Origin: Comamonadaceae bacterium
GTDB taxonomy: Bacteria > Pseudomonadota > Gammaproteobacteria > Burkholderiales > Burkholderiaceae_C
Assembly (NCBI GenBank): GCA_013297985.1
Contig: JAAFIY010000003.1
Coordinates: 20,327 to 84,326 of the forward strand
DNA: 64,000 nt
Direction: 5' to 3'
Under the pieces are notes generated by a model, which saw only the letters and a list, made by a program, of their open reading frames with translations, made no database searches and was not told where the DNA came from. This document shows positions 20,053-31,048 of this stretch, in pieces. A program made the translations under genes and the position numbers. The stretch's first letter is position 1. Every line of letters begins with the position of its first letter.

Positions 20053-21093
20053 GTGTCGATGTCGGCAACAGCCCCAGGCGCCGCGCAAGCCGCTGCGCTT
20101 GGCGTTGACCTGCATCCCGCCCAAGTGCTGCGCGAGGCCGGTACCCGTTTGGGGGCCTTGCCGGTGGTAGACCACTACTGCGGCACCGAAGCCCGCATGC
20201 AGCGGGCGCTGGCCTTGCAGCAGCAACTGCACGCGGAGTTTGGCGCGGCGGTCATGGACGTCACTCTGGATTGCGAAGACGGCGCCGCCGCTGGGGCGGA
20301 AGCAGGCCATGCCGAACGGGTGGCGCAACTCGCCTTGCACGCCGCACCCACTGCCCGCGTGGCCGCTAGGGTGCATGCGGTCGACCACCCCGCCTTTGCG
20401 GCCGATGTGGCCACCATCGTGGGTACGGCGGGCCATCGGCTGGTGCATTTGATGGTGCCCAAGGTGGAATCGGTGGCCGATGTGGATCAGGCCGTGCAAG
20501 CGGTGGCGCGTGCGGGCCACCCTCGGCTGCCGCTGCATGTGCTGGTGGAATCAGCAAAAGCCGTGATGGCAGCGCCCGCGCTGGCGGCCCACCCGGCGGT
20601 GCATTCGATCAGCTTTGGGCTGATGGACTTTGTGAGCAGCTATGGCGGCGCAATTCCCGCGTCGGCCATGGGTGTGCAGGGGCAGTTTGCCCACCCGCTC
20701 GTGCGTCGCGCCAAGCTGGCCATTGCCGAGGCCTGCCATGCCTATGGCAAGGTACCTTCGCACTGCGTGGTGACTGAATTCAAAGATGCCGCAGCCCTGA
20801 GCCAAGCCGCCCGCACGGCGGCCCATGAGCTGGGCTATTTGCGGATGTGGAGCATCCACCCCGATCAGATTCAGCCTATCTTGGCCGCCTTTGCCCCGTC
20901 GGCGGATGAGTTGGCCCGTGCGGCGCAGGTGCTGCAGGCCGCGCACGCCGCGCAGTGGGGGCCGGTGGCAGTTGACGGGCAGTTACACGACCGCGCCAGC
21001 TACCGCTATTTTTGGCAGGTGCTGCAACGCGGCCAGCGCACCGGGCTGGCTTTGCCGCCGGGTGTTCAATGTTGGTTTACGGAGTCTGCGTGA
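20053..21093 (+). CDS. CitE-like HpcH/HpaI aldolase/citrate lyase family protein
   Basis: A TIM-barrel lyase of the citrate lyase beta/malyl-CoA lyase group: DVTLDCEDGAAAG (metal/substrate acid site), LVHLMVPKVESVADV, LHVLVESAKAVMAAP with the conserved Glu, and FGLMDFVSSYGG. The 346 residues start at GTG 20053, with an ATG two codons later. No citrate lyase alpha or gamma genes are nearby, so it is unlikely to be part of citrate lyase; a CoA-thioester (malyl- or citramalyl-CoA-like) lyase is possible. Its position behind mdh suggests a role around C4 acids. Substrate not determinable here. Confidence 0.8.
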   Translation: MSMSATAPGAAQAAALGVDLHPAQVLREAGTRLGALPVVDHYCGTEARMQRALALQQQLHAEFGAAVMDVTLDCEDGAAAGAEAGHAERVAQLALHAAPTARVAARVHAVDHPAFAADVATIVGTAGHRLVHLMVPKVESVADVDQAVQAVARAGHPRLPLHVLVESAKAVMAAPALAAHPAVHSISFGLMDFVSSYGGAIPASAMGVQGQFAHPLVRRAKLAIAEACHAYGKVPSHCVVTEFKDAAALSQAARTAAHELGYLRMWSIHPDQIQPILAAFAPSADELARAAQVLQAAHAAQWGPVAVDGQLHDRASYRYFWQVLQRGQRTGLALPPGVQCWFTESA

Positions 21094-21770
21094 TGACGAT
21101 TTGCAATCTGCGGGTTTGTTTGGCCTGTGCCACCCTGGCCAGCGCGCTGGCGCCCTGGGGTGTGGCCCATGCCCAATCGACCACCGCGCCCTCGGCCAAT
21201 CGGGCCGCAGCCGCGCCCAGCGGCGCCTCAGCCGCCCGTGAGCGGGTGGATGCGCGCAGCGCCCAGCGCCAAGCGGCCGCCGGCGCACAGGCGGCCACCA
21301 CCGCCTTGACCCCGGGCGAACTCGACGTGGCCCGGCGGGTAGAAACCGGTCGCTTTCCCTGCGAATTAGGCCAAGCGGTGGAGGTGCAGCCCGAAGGCCG
21401 TATTGCCGGCATGTTTGTGGTGACTTTGGGCAACCAGCGTTTTCGCATGCAACCGGTGGAGACCACCACCGGCGCCTTGCGGCTAGAAGACCCGCAGCGC
21501 GGCGGTGTGTGGCTGCAACTGGCCAACAAAAGCATGCTCATGAATCAAAAGCTGGGCCGCCGCTTGGCCGATGAATGCATGAGCCCGCAGCAAACCCGCG
21601 TGGCTGAGGCCATGAAGAACGCGCCCCCCGTCAACATCTTGGAGCCCGCACCCCCGCCACCGCCGCCATCACCGGCCGCTCAGCCGGTGCAAGGTGCACC
21701 GCAGGTGATCGTGACGCCGGTGCGCCCGGGCGGCATTGCGGCCGAGGGCATTCCAGGCGCCCGCGATTGA
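21093..21770 (+). CDS. Exported protein of unknown function, Ala/Pro-rich
   Basis: Starts at ATG 21093, overlapping the previous stop as TGATG, and gives 225 residues. A signal peptide (MTICNLRVCLACATLASALA, with cleavage after AHA) is followed by an Ala/Arg-rich linker, a compact middle region (LTPGELDVARRVETGRFPCE to LADECM, two cysteines) and a proline-rich tail with eight consecutive prolines (broken only by Ser) near 190. I do not recognise the family. The middle region probably folds as a small periplasmic domain; the overlap suggests co-expression with the CitE-like gene. Confidence 0.7.
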   Translation: MTICNLRVCLACATLASALAPWGVAHAQSTTAPSANRAAAAPSGASAARERVDARSAQRQAAAGAQAATTALTPGELDVARRVETGRFPCELGQAVEVQPEGRIAGMFVVTLGNQRFRMQPVETTTGALRLEDPQRGGVWLQLANKSMLMNQKLGRRLADECMSPQQTRVAEAMKNAPPVNILEPAPPPPPPSPAAQPVQGAPQVIVTPVRPGGIAAEGIPGARD

Positions 21771-21822
21771 TGGGATGAGTGGCTGACAACTGAGTCAGCC
21801 CCGTCAGCCTCTTCAGCCCTAT

Positions 21823-21886
21823 CAGCTATAAAGTTGATAGCTAATTAGGCAGTCAAATCGGGCGCTACAGCCCGATTGGCTGAAAA
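21823..21886 (+). repeat. Dispersed two-hairpin repeat, most symmetrical copy
   Basis: Reads cagctataaagttgatagc, then taattaggcagtcaaatcgg, then gcgctacagcccgattggct. Both hairpins are clear: GCTAT/ATAGC, and AATCGGGC with GCCCGATT around gctaca. It occupies most of the convergent gap between the exported-protein gene and the sensor kinase gene and could act as a terminator. Confidence 0.8.
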
Positions 21887-21895
21887 CCCCTGCGC

Positions 21896-24166
<2,271 letters not shown>

Positions 24167-24274
24167 GGTGGCAAATCAAAACAAATCGGTCGCGCGTCGG
24201 GTGTGAGGAAGTGGTTGCCGACGCATGCAGCGCCGCATCATGCCGTGCCGCTCAGCATGGCCTACACAGCCCCG

Positions 24275-25174
24275 TCAATTACGGGGTCGAAACGACAGCA
24301 CCAGCAGGGGCGGCACGCGGCCGTCGGTGTCGCGGGGCAGCACTTCGGTTTTGTCGATGGCTTTCAGCACCGCTTCGTCCCAACTGGGCTGGCCACTGGC
24401 TTTCAGCAGCCGACGGCCCAAGATGTTGCCACTAGCGTCCGCCCGCACTTCGACTTCGGCAACCGGATTGCCCCGCGGCTCATCGGTAAACACGATGTTG
24501 GGCCGAATCCGCGCCACGATGCGCCCTGCGTAGCTGGCGCTGGGCCCCGCGCTTTGGGCCGCAGTGCCGCTAGCGGCTGGGCCGCCGGTGGCGTCTGCCA
24601 GGCCCGCCATGCGGCGCAGGTTTTCTTGGCGCAAGGCTTCGGCGCGGCGGGCGTCTTCGGCGGCAACCTGTTCGGCTTTTTGCTCGGCTTTTTGTTCGGC
24701 GCGCTTGGCTTTCTCGGCTTGTTCGCGGCGCTCGCGCTGTTCTTGCCGCTCTTTGTCGAGCTTGACTTGTTGCTCTTTTTCGCGCCGCTCACGTTGGGCT
24801 TTTTCGCGTTCGCGCTCGCGTTCGGCGCGCTCGCGCTCGGCTTTCTGGCGTTCGCGGTCGCGGGCGATTTCGGCTTCACGTTGGGTGTCGCGCGGGGGCT
24901 CAGCGGCGCGTGGCGGCGGGGTGGGGCGGGGGGCTTCTGCGCGCGGTGGGGGCGGTGGGGGTGGCTCAACTGCGCGGGGTGCGGCTTCACGCGGCACGCT
25001 GGCCCACAGCTCGGCTTGTACCGGGCTGCCAATGTCTTGCCGTTGCCAGCTCACGCCCCAGGTGAGGGCGGCGATCAGCGCCGCATGGGCCAGCAAGGCC
25101 AGCGCTACGGCGCGCTTGCGGCCGATGGGCCCGCTGGGCAGCAGGGCTTCGGCGGGGGCGCGGCCAGCGTGCAT
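24275..25174 (-). CDS. tolA: TolA-like cell envelope protein
   Basis: Energy-transducing inner-membrane protein that links TolQR to TolB/Pal at the outer membrane. The 299 residues show one N-terminal membrane helix (about 19-42), a proline-rich segment, a long charged Glu/Arg/Lys/Gln/Ala helix (about 95-190; domain II) and a TonB-like C-terminal domain (SYAGRIVARIRPNIVF, then VEVRADASGNILG, LLKASGQPSWDEAVLKAI). It is third in the minus-strand tolQ-tolR-tolA series. tolB and pal do not follow in this window. Confidence 0.92.
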   Translation of the reverse strand: MHAGRAPAEALLPSGPIGRKRAVALALLAHAALIAALTWGVSWQRQDIGSPVQAELWASVPREAAPRAVEPPPPPPPRAEAPRPTPPPRAAEPPRDTQREAEIARDRERQKAERERAEREREREKAQRERREKEQQVKLDKERQEQRERREQAEKAKRAEQKAEQKAEQVAAEDARRAEALRQENLRRMAGLADATGGPAASGTAAQSAGPSASYAGRIVARIRPNIVFTDEPRGNPVAEVEVRADASGNILGRRLLKASGQPSWDEAVLKAIDKTEVLPRDTDGRVPPLLVLSFRPRN

Positions 25175-25207
25175 GGGTTGAAGGGGCGGGGGGTTGACGC
25201 TGCGGTG

Positions 25208-25627
25208 TCAGTTGCTGGTCTGCACGCTCAAGCCCACGCGCTGCACGCCTGCACGCTGCAGGCTGTCCATGACGCGCACCACCAGCTCGTATTTGACTTG
25301 CTTGTCGGCGCTAATCACCACCGCCGTCTGCGCATTGCCAGCTTGCATCGCCCGCACTTGCTCGGCCACTGCCCGCACCGTGGTGTTGCGGCTGTTACCT
25401 GCGCTTGAAACCTGCAGGCTTTCGTCGCGTTTGATGATGATCTCCACTACCGCATCTGGCTTGCGGCTGGCCTTGCCCACGCTGGGCAAATCCACCACGC
25501 TGGGCGTGATGAGCGGCGCGGTGACCATGAAGATGATCAACAGCACCAGCATCACATCAATGAAGGGCACCATGTTGATTTCATTGATGGTGCGGCGACC
25601 GCGGCCACGGCTGGCAAGTTGGGGCAT
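25208..25627 (-). CDS. tolR: TolR biopolymer transport protein
   Basis: ExbD/TolR-family protein with one membrane helix (about 21-40) carrying the proton-path aspartate in NMVPFIDVMLVLLIIFMVTA, followed by a periplasmic domain (DLPSVGKASRKPDAVVEII). Works with TolQ as the proton-driven motor of the Tol-Pal system. 139 residues, normal length. Six bases separate it from tolQ. Confidence 0.95.
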   Translation of the reverse strand: MPQLASRGRGRRTINEINMVPFIDVMLVLLIIFMVTAPLITPSVVDLPSVGKASRKPDAVVEIIIKRDESLQVSSAGNSRNTTVRAVAEQVRAMQAGNAQTAVVISADKQVKYELVVRVMDSLQRAGVQRVGLSVQTSN

Positions 25628-25633
25628 GGTGCG

Positions 25634-26344
25634 CTACCGGTTGGCTGCGGTGCCTGCCTGCACTTGCACGCTGATATTGCGCTGCAAGATGTTGGAAAAC
25701 TCTTCCATGAAGGTTTCCAGCCGAATGGCCACGCGGTCAATGTCCCGGGCGAAGCGGTTGTAGGCCACCACGGCGGGAATAGCGGCAAACAAGCCAATGG
25801 CGGTGGCTACCAGGGCCTCGGCAATGCCGGGCGCCACCGTGGCCAGGGTGACTTGCTGCAAGCTGGCCAAGCCAGTAAACGCATGCATGATGCCCCACAC
25901 CGTGCCAAACAAGCCGATGTAGGGCGACACCGAGCCCACGCTGGCCAAAAAGCTCAAAGACGATTCCACCGTGTCCATTTCGCGGTGGTAGCTGGCCCGC
26001 ATGGCCCGCCGGGCACCTTCCATGAGCGCGGCCACATCGGCAATGCGGCGTTCGCGCAGCTTGTGGTATTCACGCAGGCCGCTGGCAAAGATGCGCTCCA
26101 TGGGGCCGGTTTCTTGTTTGCCGCTGGTGACGTCTTCATAGAGCTGGTTGAGGTTGCCGCCCGACCAAAACTCACGCTCAAAGGCTTCATTGAGCCGCTT
26201 GACGCGGCCCAGCGCAAACAGCTTGGAGAAGATGGCCGCCCAGCTGGCAATGGACATCAACACCAACAGCGCCATAACGGCCTGCACCACCCAACTGGCG
26301 TTGAGGATGAGCTGGGTAATGGACAGTTCTTGGGTCATGGGCAA
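25634..26344 (-). CDS. tolQ: TolQ biopolymer transport protein
   Basis: MotA/TolQ/ExbB proton-channel protein with three membrane helices (about 18-40, 128-155 and 165-195). Conserved segments include FEREFWSGGNLNQLYED, LSFLASVGSVSPYIGLFGTV and GIAEALVATAIGLFAAIPAV. 236 residues, full length. ybgC ends 35 bp upstream and tolR follows at 6 bp, the standard ybgC-tolQ-tolR-tolA order. Confidence 0.96.
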   Translation of the reverse strand: MPMTQELSITQLILNASWVVQAVMALLVLMSIASWAAIFSKLFALGRVKRLNEAFEREFWSGGNLNQLYEDVTSGKQETGPMERIFASGLREYHKLRERRIADVAALMEGARRAMRASYHREMDTVESSLSFLASVGSVSPYIGLFGTVWGIMHAFTGLASLQQVTLATVAPGIAEALVATAIGLFAAIPAVVAYNRFARDIDRVAIRLETFMEEFSNILQRNISVQVQAGTAANR

Positions 26345-26379
26345 AAGGCTTCAGGCGGGTACAGGCGGGTTCTGGCAAC

Positions 26380-26832
26380 TCAGGGGCTTTGCAGGGCACG
26401 GCGCAGTTCGGCAGGCAGGCGCTGCGGCCGCATGGCTGCTGCATCCACCCATGCAATTTCAATGGTGCCATGGGCCGCTTGCACTTGATTTGACTGCGTA
26501 TGGTGCTCTGATTTTAATAGCGTTGCAGATTGTTGCAAACGCAGCGTGGCGGCGCCCATGTGGGCCACTTGGGTGCGGATGATCAGTTCATCATCGAGTC
26601 GCGCTGGGGCCAGATAGTTCACAGCGGTGTGGGTGACGACAAACATGCCGCCCAGGCGCTGGCGCAGTTCAGCCTGTTGCAGGCCCAGGTGGCGCAGCCA
26701 CTCGGTGCGGCCGCGTTCAAAAAACTTGAGGTAGTTGGCGTAGAACACCACGCCGCCCGCGTCGGTGTCTTCCCAATACACCCGCACGCGCCATTCAAAT
26801 GCGGGGGCTTGGGTGGTGGTGGACGTCTTCAA
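26380..26832 (-). CDS. ybgC: Acyl-CoA thioesterase, YbgC family (TTG start)
   Basis: Hot-dog fold thioesterase of the tol-pal operon. The active-site motif VYWEDTDAGGVVFYANYLKF is near the start (catalytic Asp24). No ATG or better start lies close to the motif; the TTG at 26832 overlaps the upstream aminotransferase stop as TTGA and gives 150 residues, which fits the family. Residues about 103-120 (TLLKSEHHTQSNQVQAA) have no counterpart in usual YbgC and coincide with a repeat copy. In E. coli YbgC acts on short-chain and acyl-ACP substrates near the membrane. Confidence 0.88.
   Translation of the reverse strand: MKTSTTTQAPAFEWRVRVYWEDTDAGGVVFYANYLKFFERGRTEWLRHLGLQQAELRQRLGGMFVVTHTAVNYLAPARLDDELIIRTQVAHMGAATLRLQQSATLLKSEHHTQSNQVQAAHGTIEIAWVDAAAMRPQRLPAELRRALQSP
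26473..26526 (-). repeat. Dispersed repeat copy within ybgC
   Basis: On the minus strand it reads gcaacgctattaaaatcaga, then gcaccatacgcagtcaaatc, then aagtgcaagc. It resembles the left two thirds of the consensus (gctat-aaaat-agc, tgcgc, agt-aaat) but is diverged. It lies between the last two beta strands of the hot-dog fold. Confidence 0.5.
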
Positions 26833-28034
26833 GCGTGGCGCAACCAGTGCTGCAGCCGCTGTGCGGCGGTGCTGAGTTCGTCCATGCTGCTGGCGGTGGA
26901 AAAGCGCACAAAGCGGGCGGTGTCGGCGTGGCCAAAATCGCGCCCGGGGGTCAGCGCGACGCCGGCGTGTTCCATGGCGGCAAAGGCAAATTCCCAGCTG
27001 CTGGCCAGGCCCAGGCGGGCACAGGCTTCGCTGCAATCGGCCCAGGCGTAGAAGGCGCCGTCGGGCATGACGGGTACGGCCAAGCCTGCGGCTTGCAAGG
27101 CGGGCACAAAGGCATCGCGGCGGGCTTTGAAGGCGGCGCGGCGCTGTTCGTACAGCGCCAGCGTGTCGGGCTCAAAACACGCCAGCGCCGCATGCTGGGC
27201 CAAGGTGCTAGCGCAGATGTACAGGTTTTGCGCCAGCTTTTCCACCACCGGCACCAAGGCGGGCGGCACCACCAGCCAGCCCAAGCGCCAGCCTGTCATG
27301 TTGAAGTATTTTGAGAAGCTGTTGACGCTGATGATTTGCTCGCCCAAACCATCGGGTAGCGCCAGTGCGCTGCGGCCAAAGGCGTCGTCATAACTCAGCG
27401 GCAAGTAGATTTCATCCACCATGCAGATGCCGCCGCGTTCGCGCACCGTGTGGGCTATGCGCTGCAATTCGGCCGGATGGATGGACGTGCCCGTGGGGTT
27501 GGAGGGCGAAGCCAACAACACGCCCCGGGTGCGCGGGCCCCAGGCGTCGGCCACCTGCTCTGCATCCAACTGAAAGCGCTGCGCGGCGGTGGTGGGCAAG
27601 AGCCGTGCGTTGCCACCCGCAGCCGACACAAAGTGCCGGTTGCAGGGGTAGCTGGGGTCGGGCATCAGGATTTCGTCGCCATCGTCCACCAAGGCCAAAC
27701 AGGCCAACTGCAAGGCGGCCGACGCCCCTGCGGTGACGATGATGCGGCCCGCGTCCACCTCCAAACCAAAGCGCTGTGCATACCAGGCGCTGATGCATTC
27801 ACGCAGCTGCGGTAAACCGGTGGCCTGGGTGTACTGGCTCTGGCCTGCCGCAATGGCGCGCTGGGCGGCGGCTTGTACGCTGGGTGGGGCGGTGAAGTCA
27901 GGCTCGCCGATGTTCAAAAAGATCATCGGATCGGCGCCCCGGGCTTGGCGCTCACGGCCCAATTCACTGGCGGCCTTGGCCACCTCCATCACATAAAACG
28001 GTTCGATGCGTTCGGCGCGGCGGGCAATGCGCAT
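26829..28034 (-). CDS. PLP-dependent aminotransferase, class I/II
   Basis: Fold-type I aminotransferase of 401 residues. Motifs include IFLNIGEPDFTAPPSV, QYTQATGLPQLRE, the PLP-binding SPSNPTGTSI, VDEIYLPLSYD, and the Schiff-base lysine in NSFSKYFNMTGWRLGW (Lys242). This resembles aspartate/alanine-type enzymes, but substrate cannot be assigned. It is flanked by nusB (27 bp) and ybgC (overlapping), so it bridges the riboflavin and tol operons on one likely transcript. Confidence 0.88.
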   Translation of the reverse strand: MRIARRAERIEPFYVMEVAKAASELGRERQARGADPMIFLNIGEPDFTAPPSVQAAAQRAIAAGQSQYTQATGLPQLRECISAWYAQRFGLEVDAGRIIVTAGASAALQLACLALVDDGDEILMPDPSYPCNRHFVSAAGGNARLLPTTAAQRFQLDAEQVADAWGPRTRGVLLASPSNPTGTSIHPAELQRIAHTVRERGGICMVDEIYLPLSYDDAFGRSALALPDGLGEQIISVNSFSKYFNMTGWRLGWLVVPPALVPVVEKLAQNLYICASTLAQHAALACFEPDTLALYEQRRAAFKARRDAFVPALQAAGLAVPVMPDGAFYAWADCSEACARLGLASSWEFAFAAMEHAGVALTPGRDFGHADTARFVRFSTASSMDELSTAAQRLQHWLRHA

Positions 28035-28060
28035 GGGTTTGGGGTGGCTGGGGCGGCCGC

Positions 28061-28594
28061 CTAGCTGGCGCGGCGCCCGCGCTGGCTTTGGTAGGCCTGC
28101 ACTTCGGCGCTGCGCAATTGCGCGGCCAGGCGGTTGAGCACCGCGTTGATGTACTTAAAGCCGTCGGTGCCGCCAAAGTCTTTGGCGAGGTCGACGTATT
28201 CATTGATGGCCACCACAAAGGGCACATCCACACAGGTTTGCAGCTCAAAGGTGCCTAGCCACAGCACGGCGCGCTCAATGGGCGAAATCTCAGCCAGTGG
28301 GCGGTCGAGCGCCGGGGTGATGAGGGCGTCAAGCGCGTCTCGTTGCGCGGCCACGCCGTGCACCAGCGCGTCGTAGTGCGCGCTGTCGCACTTGGCAAAG
28401 CCTGACAAATCACGGGTGTAGGTGTCAATAGCGGCCACATCCTGCTGGCCCACGATGAGCTGATACAGCGCCTGCAAGGCAAATTCGCGCGCGCGGCTGC
28501 GGGGCTTGAGCTTGCTGCTTTGGCGGCCGCCGTCTGTGCTGGCCGGGGCGTCGCCCGGCACAGCGGTGGGTTTGGAAGACGAAGGAGCGGGCAT
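28061..28594 (-). CDS. nusB: Transcription antitermination factor NusB
   Basis: Partner of NusE (ribosomal protein S10) at boxA for rRNA antitermination. The all-helical core is recognisable from [15 protein letters not shown] through [16 protein letters not shown] to [28 protein letters not shown]. The 177 residues include an N-terminal Ser/Pro-rich extension of about 30 and a basic tail. It follows ribH with no gap, the normal ribH-nusB pairing. Confidence 0.96.
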   Translation of the reverse strand: MPAPSSSKPTAVPGDAPASTDGGRQSSKLKPRSRAREFALQALYQLIVGQQDVAAIDTYTRDLSGFAKCDSAHYDALVHGVAAQRDALDALITPALDRPLAEISPIERAVLWLGTFELQTCVDVPFVVAINEYVDLAKDFGGTDGFKYINAVLNRLAAQLRSAEVQAYQSQRGRRAS

Positions 28595-29092
28595 TTACAG
28601 CGGGTCCAGTTCGGACTCGTCATCGTCGGGCATCAGGCTGTGGATCAGCCGCGCCATTTCAACTGCCACCCGAGCGGCGTCGCGGCCCTTGTCGGTTTGG
28701 CGGGCCACGGCCTGGGCCATGTTTTCGGTGGTGAGGATGGCGTTGGCAATGGGCAGGCCGTATTCGAGCGCGACGCGGCTGACACCGGCGCCCGATTCAT
28801 TGGCCACCAGTTCAAAGTGATAGGTCTCGCCGCGGATGATGCAGCCCAGTGCCACCAAGGCGTCGTGCTCAGCGCGTTCGGCCAAGGCTTGCAGGGCCAG
28901 TGGGACTTCAAGCGCGCCGGGCACGGTGATGAGGTCAATGTCGGTTTCGGCCAAACCCAAAGCGGCCAACTCGGCCAGGCAGGCCGTGGCCAGGGCGCGG
29001 GTGACGTCTTCATTGAATCGGGCTTGCACGATGCCAATGCGCAGGCCGGTTCCGTCGAGATCGGCCAGGGGAGCTTGGTTTGCGCCTTGCAT
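28595..29092 (-). CDS. ribH: 6,7-dimethyl-8-ribityllumazine synthase
   Basis: Condenses 5-amino-6-ribitylaminouracil with DHBP to make lumazine, the riboflavin precursor. The 165 residues have [51 protein letters not shown] (the His/Glu active site) and [17 protein letters not shown]. The stop abuts the nusB start. A 121-bp gap containing a repeat copy separates it from the upstream ribB-ribX gene. Confidence 0.97.
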   Translation of the reverse strand: MQGANQAPLADLDGTGLRIGIVQARFNEDVTRALATACLAELAALGLAETDIDLITVPGALEVPLALQALAERAEHDALVALGCIIRGETYHFELVANESGAGVSRVALEYGLPIANAILTTENMAQAVARQTDKGRDAARVAVEMARLIHSLMPDDDESELDPL

Positions 29093-29140
29093 GAGATATC
29101 CGGGGTTGGGGCCACCCAGCGCGCGGCCGGGTGAACCGAT

Positions 29141-29205
29141 TTACTACAAAAAATATAGCTGCTTAGGCTGATTTTATAAGCGCTAGCGGCTGATTGGGCA
29201 AAAAA
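29141..29205 (+). repeat. Dispersed two-hairpin repeat, copy between ribH and ribBX
   Basis: Reads ttactacaaaaaatatagct, then gcttaggctgattttataag, then cgctagcggctgattgggca. It is near full length and intergenic within a probable operon. Confidence 0.8.
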
Positions 29206-29213
29206 CGCTTGCC

Positions 29214-30344
29214 TTAGGCGCCCAGATAGCCCACCACTTCGAGCCCATAGCCCATCATGCTGGGCATGCGCCGCGGGTTGCCAAGCAGCTGCATGCGGCC
29301 CACGCCGCAGTCGCGCAAGATTTGCGCGCCTACGCCGTAGGTGCGCAAGTCCATGCGGCTGCCCCGCTGGGGCGCCTGCGCGGCGCGGGCGGTGCCTTCA
29401 AACTGGGCCAGCAATTGGTCGGCGCTTTCGCCGGCATTGAGCAGCACCAGCACGCCACAGCCCTGGCTGCGCATATGGCGCATGGCCGCGTCCAGGCTCC
29501 AGCTGTGCATCTTGCGTTGGGGTTCAAGCAGGTCAAACACGCTTAAAGGCTCATGCACCCGCACCGGTACCACCGCACCGGCTTCCCATTGGCCCATGAC
29601 CAATGCCAGATGCACGCAGCCGCTGGGGGTATCGCGATAGGCGTTGACGGTGAAGGGGCCGTGCGCGGTCTCGATGGCGCGGCTGCCCACCCTCTGGATG
29701 AGGGACTCGGTGCGGCTGCGGTGCTCAATCAAATCGGCGATGGTGCCGATCTTCAGCCCGTGCTCTAGCGCAAAACGGCGCAGGTCACCCAGGCGGGCCA
29801 TGGTGCCGTCGTCGTTCATGATTTCGCAAATGACGGCTGACGGCGCGCAACCGGCCATGGCCGCCAAGTCACAGCCTGCTTCGGTGTGGCCCGCCCGCAT
29901 GAGCACACCGCCTTCAACAGCCTGCAGCGGGAACACGTGGCCTGGCTGCACCAAATCAGACGGCTGGGTGCGGGCGCCCACCGCCACTTGCACCGTGCGG
30001 GCCCGATCAGCCGCGCTGATGCCGGTGGTGACGCCTTCGGCCGCTTCAATGGACACGGTAAACGCGGTGCTGTGCTTGGTGCCGTTGCGCATGGCCATGG
30101 GCGGCAGGCCCAAATACTGCACACGCTCTTGCGTCAAGGTCAGGCAGATCAAACCCCGACCAAAGCGGGCCATGAAGTTGATGGCCTCGGGCGTGACGTG
30201 GTCAGACGCCAGCACCAGATCGCCTTCGTTTTCGCGGTCTTCGTCGTCCATCAAGATGACCATGCGGCCTGCTTTGAGTTCGGCCACGATCTCTGCAACG
30301 GGCGCAATGCCCACGGTGTCAGCGCTCAGGTGAGGGGCGTTCAT
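29214..30344 (-). CDS. ribB: 3,4-dihydroxy-2-butanone 4-phosphate synthase with degenerate GTP cyclohydrolase II-like domain (RibBX type)
   Basis: The N-terminal half (about 10-210) is an intact DHBP synthase: VILMDDEDRENEGDLVLASD (acidic Mg site), GRGLICLTL, GTKHSTAFTVSIEA and GVLMRAGHTEAGCDLA. It forms DHBP from ribulose 5-phosphate. The C-terminal half keeps the outline of RibA, but the zinc-binding GSLRCDCGxQL motif with its three cysteines is missing, replaced around MHSWSLDAAMRHM. GTP cyclohydrolase II activity is therefore unlikely, as described for RibBX proteins of proteobacteria. Its start overlaps the ribE stop by 4 bp. Confidence 0.92.
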   Translation of the reverse strand: MNAPHLSADTVGIAPVAEIVAELKAGRMVILMDDEDRENEGDLVLASDHVTPEAINFMARFGRGLICLTLTQERVQYLGLPPMAMRNGTKHSTAFTVSIEAAEGVTTGISAADRARTVQVAVGARTQPSDLVQPGHVFPLQAVEGGVLMRAGHTEAGCDLAAMAGCAPSAVICEIMNDDGTMARLGDLRRFALEHGLKIGTIADLIEHRSRTESLIQRVGSRAIETAHGPFTVNAYRDTPSGCVHLALVMGQWEAGAVVPVRVHEPLSVFDLLEPQRKMHSWSLDAAMRHMRSQGCGVLVLLNAGESADQLLAQFEGTARAAQAPQRGSRMDLRTYGVGAQILRDCGVGRMQLLGNPRRMPSMMGYGLEVVGYLGA

Positions 30345-31003
30345 GGCGTGGCAGCTTCAAGGGTTGGGGTGACAGTGGGCATGGCAGCGCCAGCGCCTAA
30401 CATGCGCTCGACATAGCGCGCAATCAAGTCCACTTCCAGATTGACGGCGCTACCGGCTTGCAGCACATGCAAGGCGGTGTGCTGCACCGTGTGGGGGATC
30501 AGATTGATGGCAATCAAGCTGTGATCGGCACGATCGGCCACACGGTTGACCGTCAAGCTCACGCCGTTGACGGTGATCGAGCCTTTGTAGGCCAAGTACT
30601 TGGCCAGTTCGCGCGGCACGGCGATGTCTAGCGCCCAGCTTTCGCCCACGGGCTCAAAGCGGCTGACTTGGCCCAAGCCATCGACATGGCCGCTGACCAA
30701 ATGGCCGCCCAGGCGATCGTTGGCGCGCAAGGCTTTTTCTAGATTGACGGGGCCGATCTGGTTCAACCCAGCGGTGCGCTCCAGGGATTCAACTGAGCAG
30801 TCAATACAAAAGCTGGGGGCCGAAGCGTCCAGGGTAACCACCGTCATGCAGGCGCCGTTGATGGCAATGCTGTCGCCCAGGCCCACGTCATCCAGGTAGC
30901 CCGCTGGGGTGGCCAGACGCAGGCGTTTGCCGTGGGCGGCGGTGGCCCCCAAGGGAAGCACGTCGGTGATATGGCCGACGGCGGTGATGATTCCGGTAAA
31001 CAT
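30341..31003 (-). CDS. ribE: Riboflavin synthase alpha chain
   Basis: Dismutates two lumazines to riboflavin plus the pyrimidine precursor. The 220 residues form two homologous barrels: MFTGIITAVG and the later ALRANDRLGGHLVSGHVDG start the repeats, with SIAINGACMTVV and SITVNGVSLTVN as matching segments. An approximately 20-residue tail is Ala/Thr/Pro-rich. It lies 45 bp after ribD and overlaps ribBX. Confidence 0.96.
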   Translation of the reverse strand: MFTGIITAVGHITDVLPLGATAAHGKRLRLATPAGYLDDVGLGDSIAINGACMTVVTLDASAPSFCIDCSVESLERTAGLNQIGPVNLEKALRANDRLGGHLVSGHVDGLGQVSRFEPVGESWALDIAVPRELAKYLAYKGSITVNGVSLTVNRVADRADHSLIAINLIPHTVQHTALHVLQAGSAVNLEVDLIARYVERMLGAGAAMPTVTPTLEAATP

Positions 31004-31048
31004 GCCCCAATTGTCGCAGCGCTGCGGGTTTGCCCGGTGTCGCCTAGG

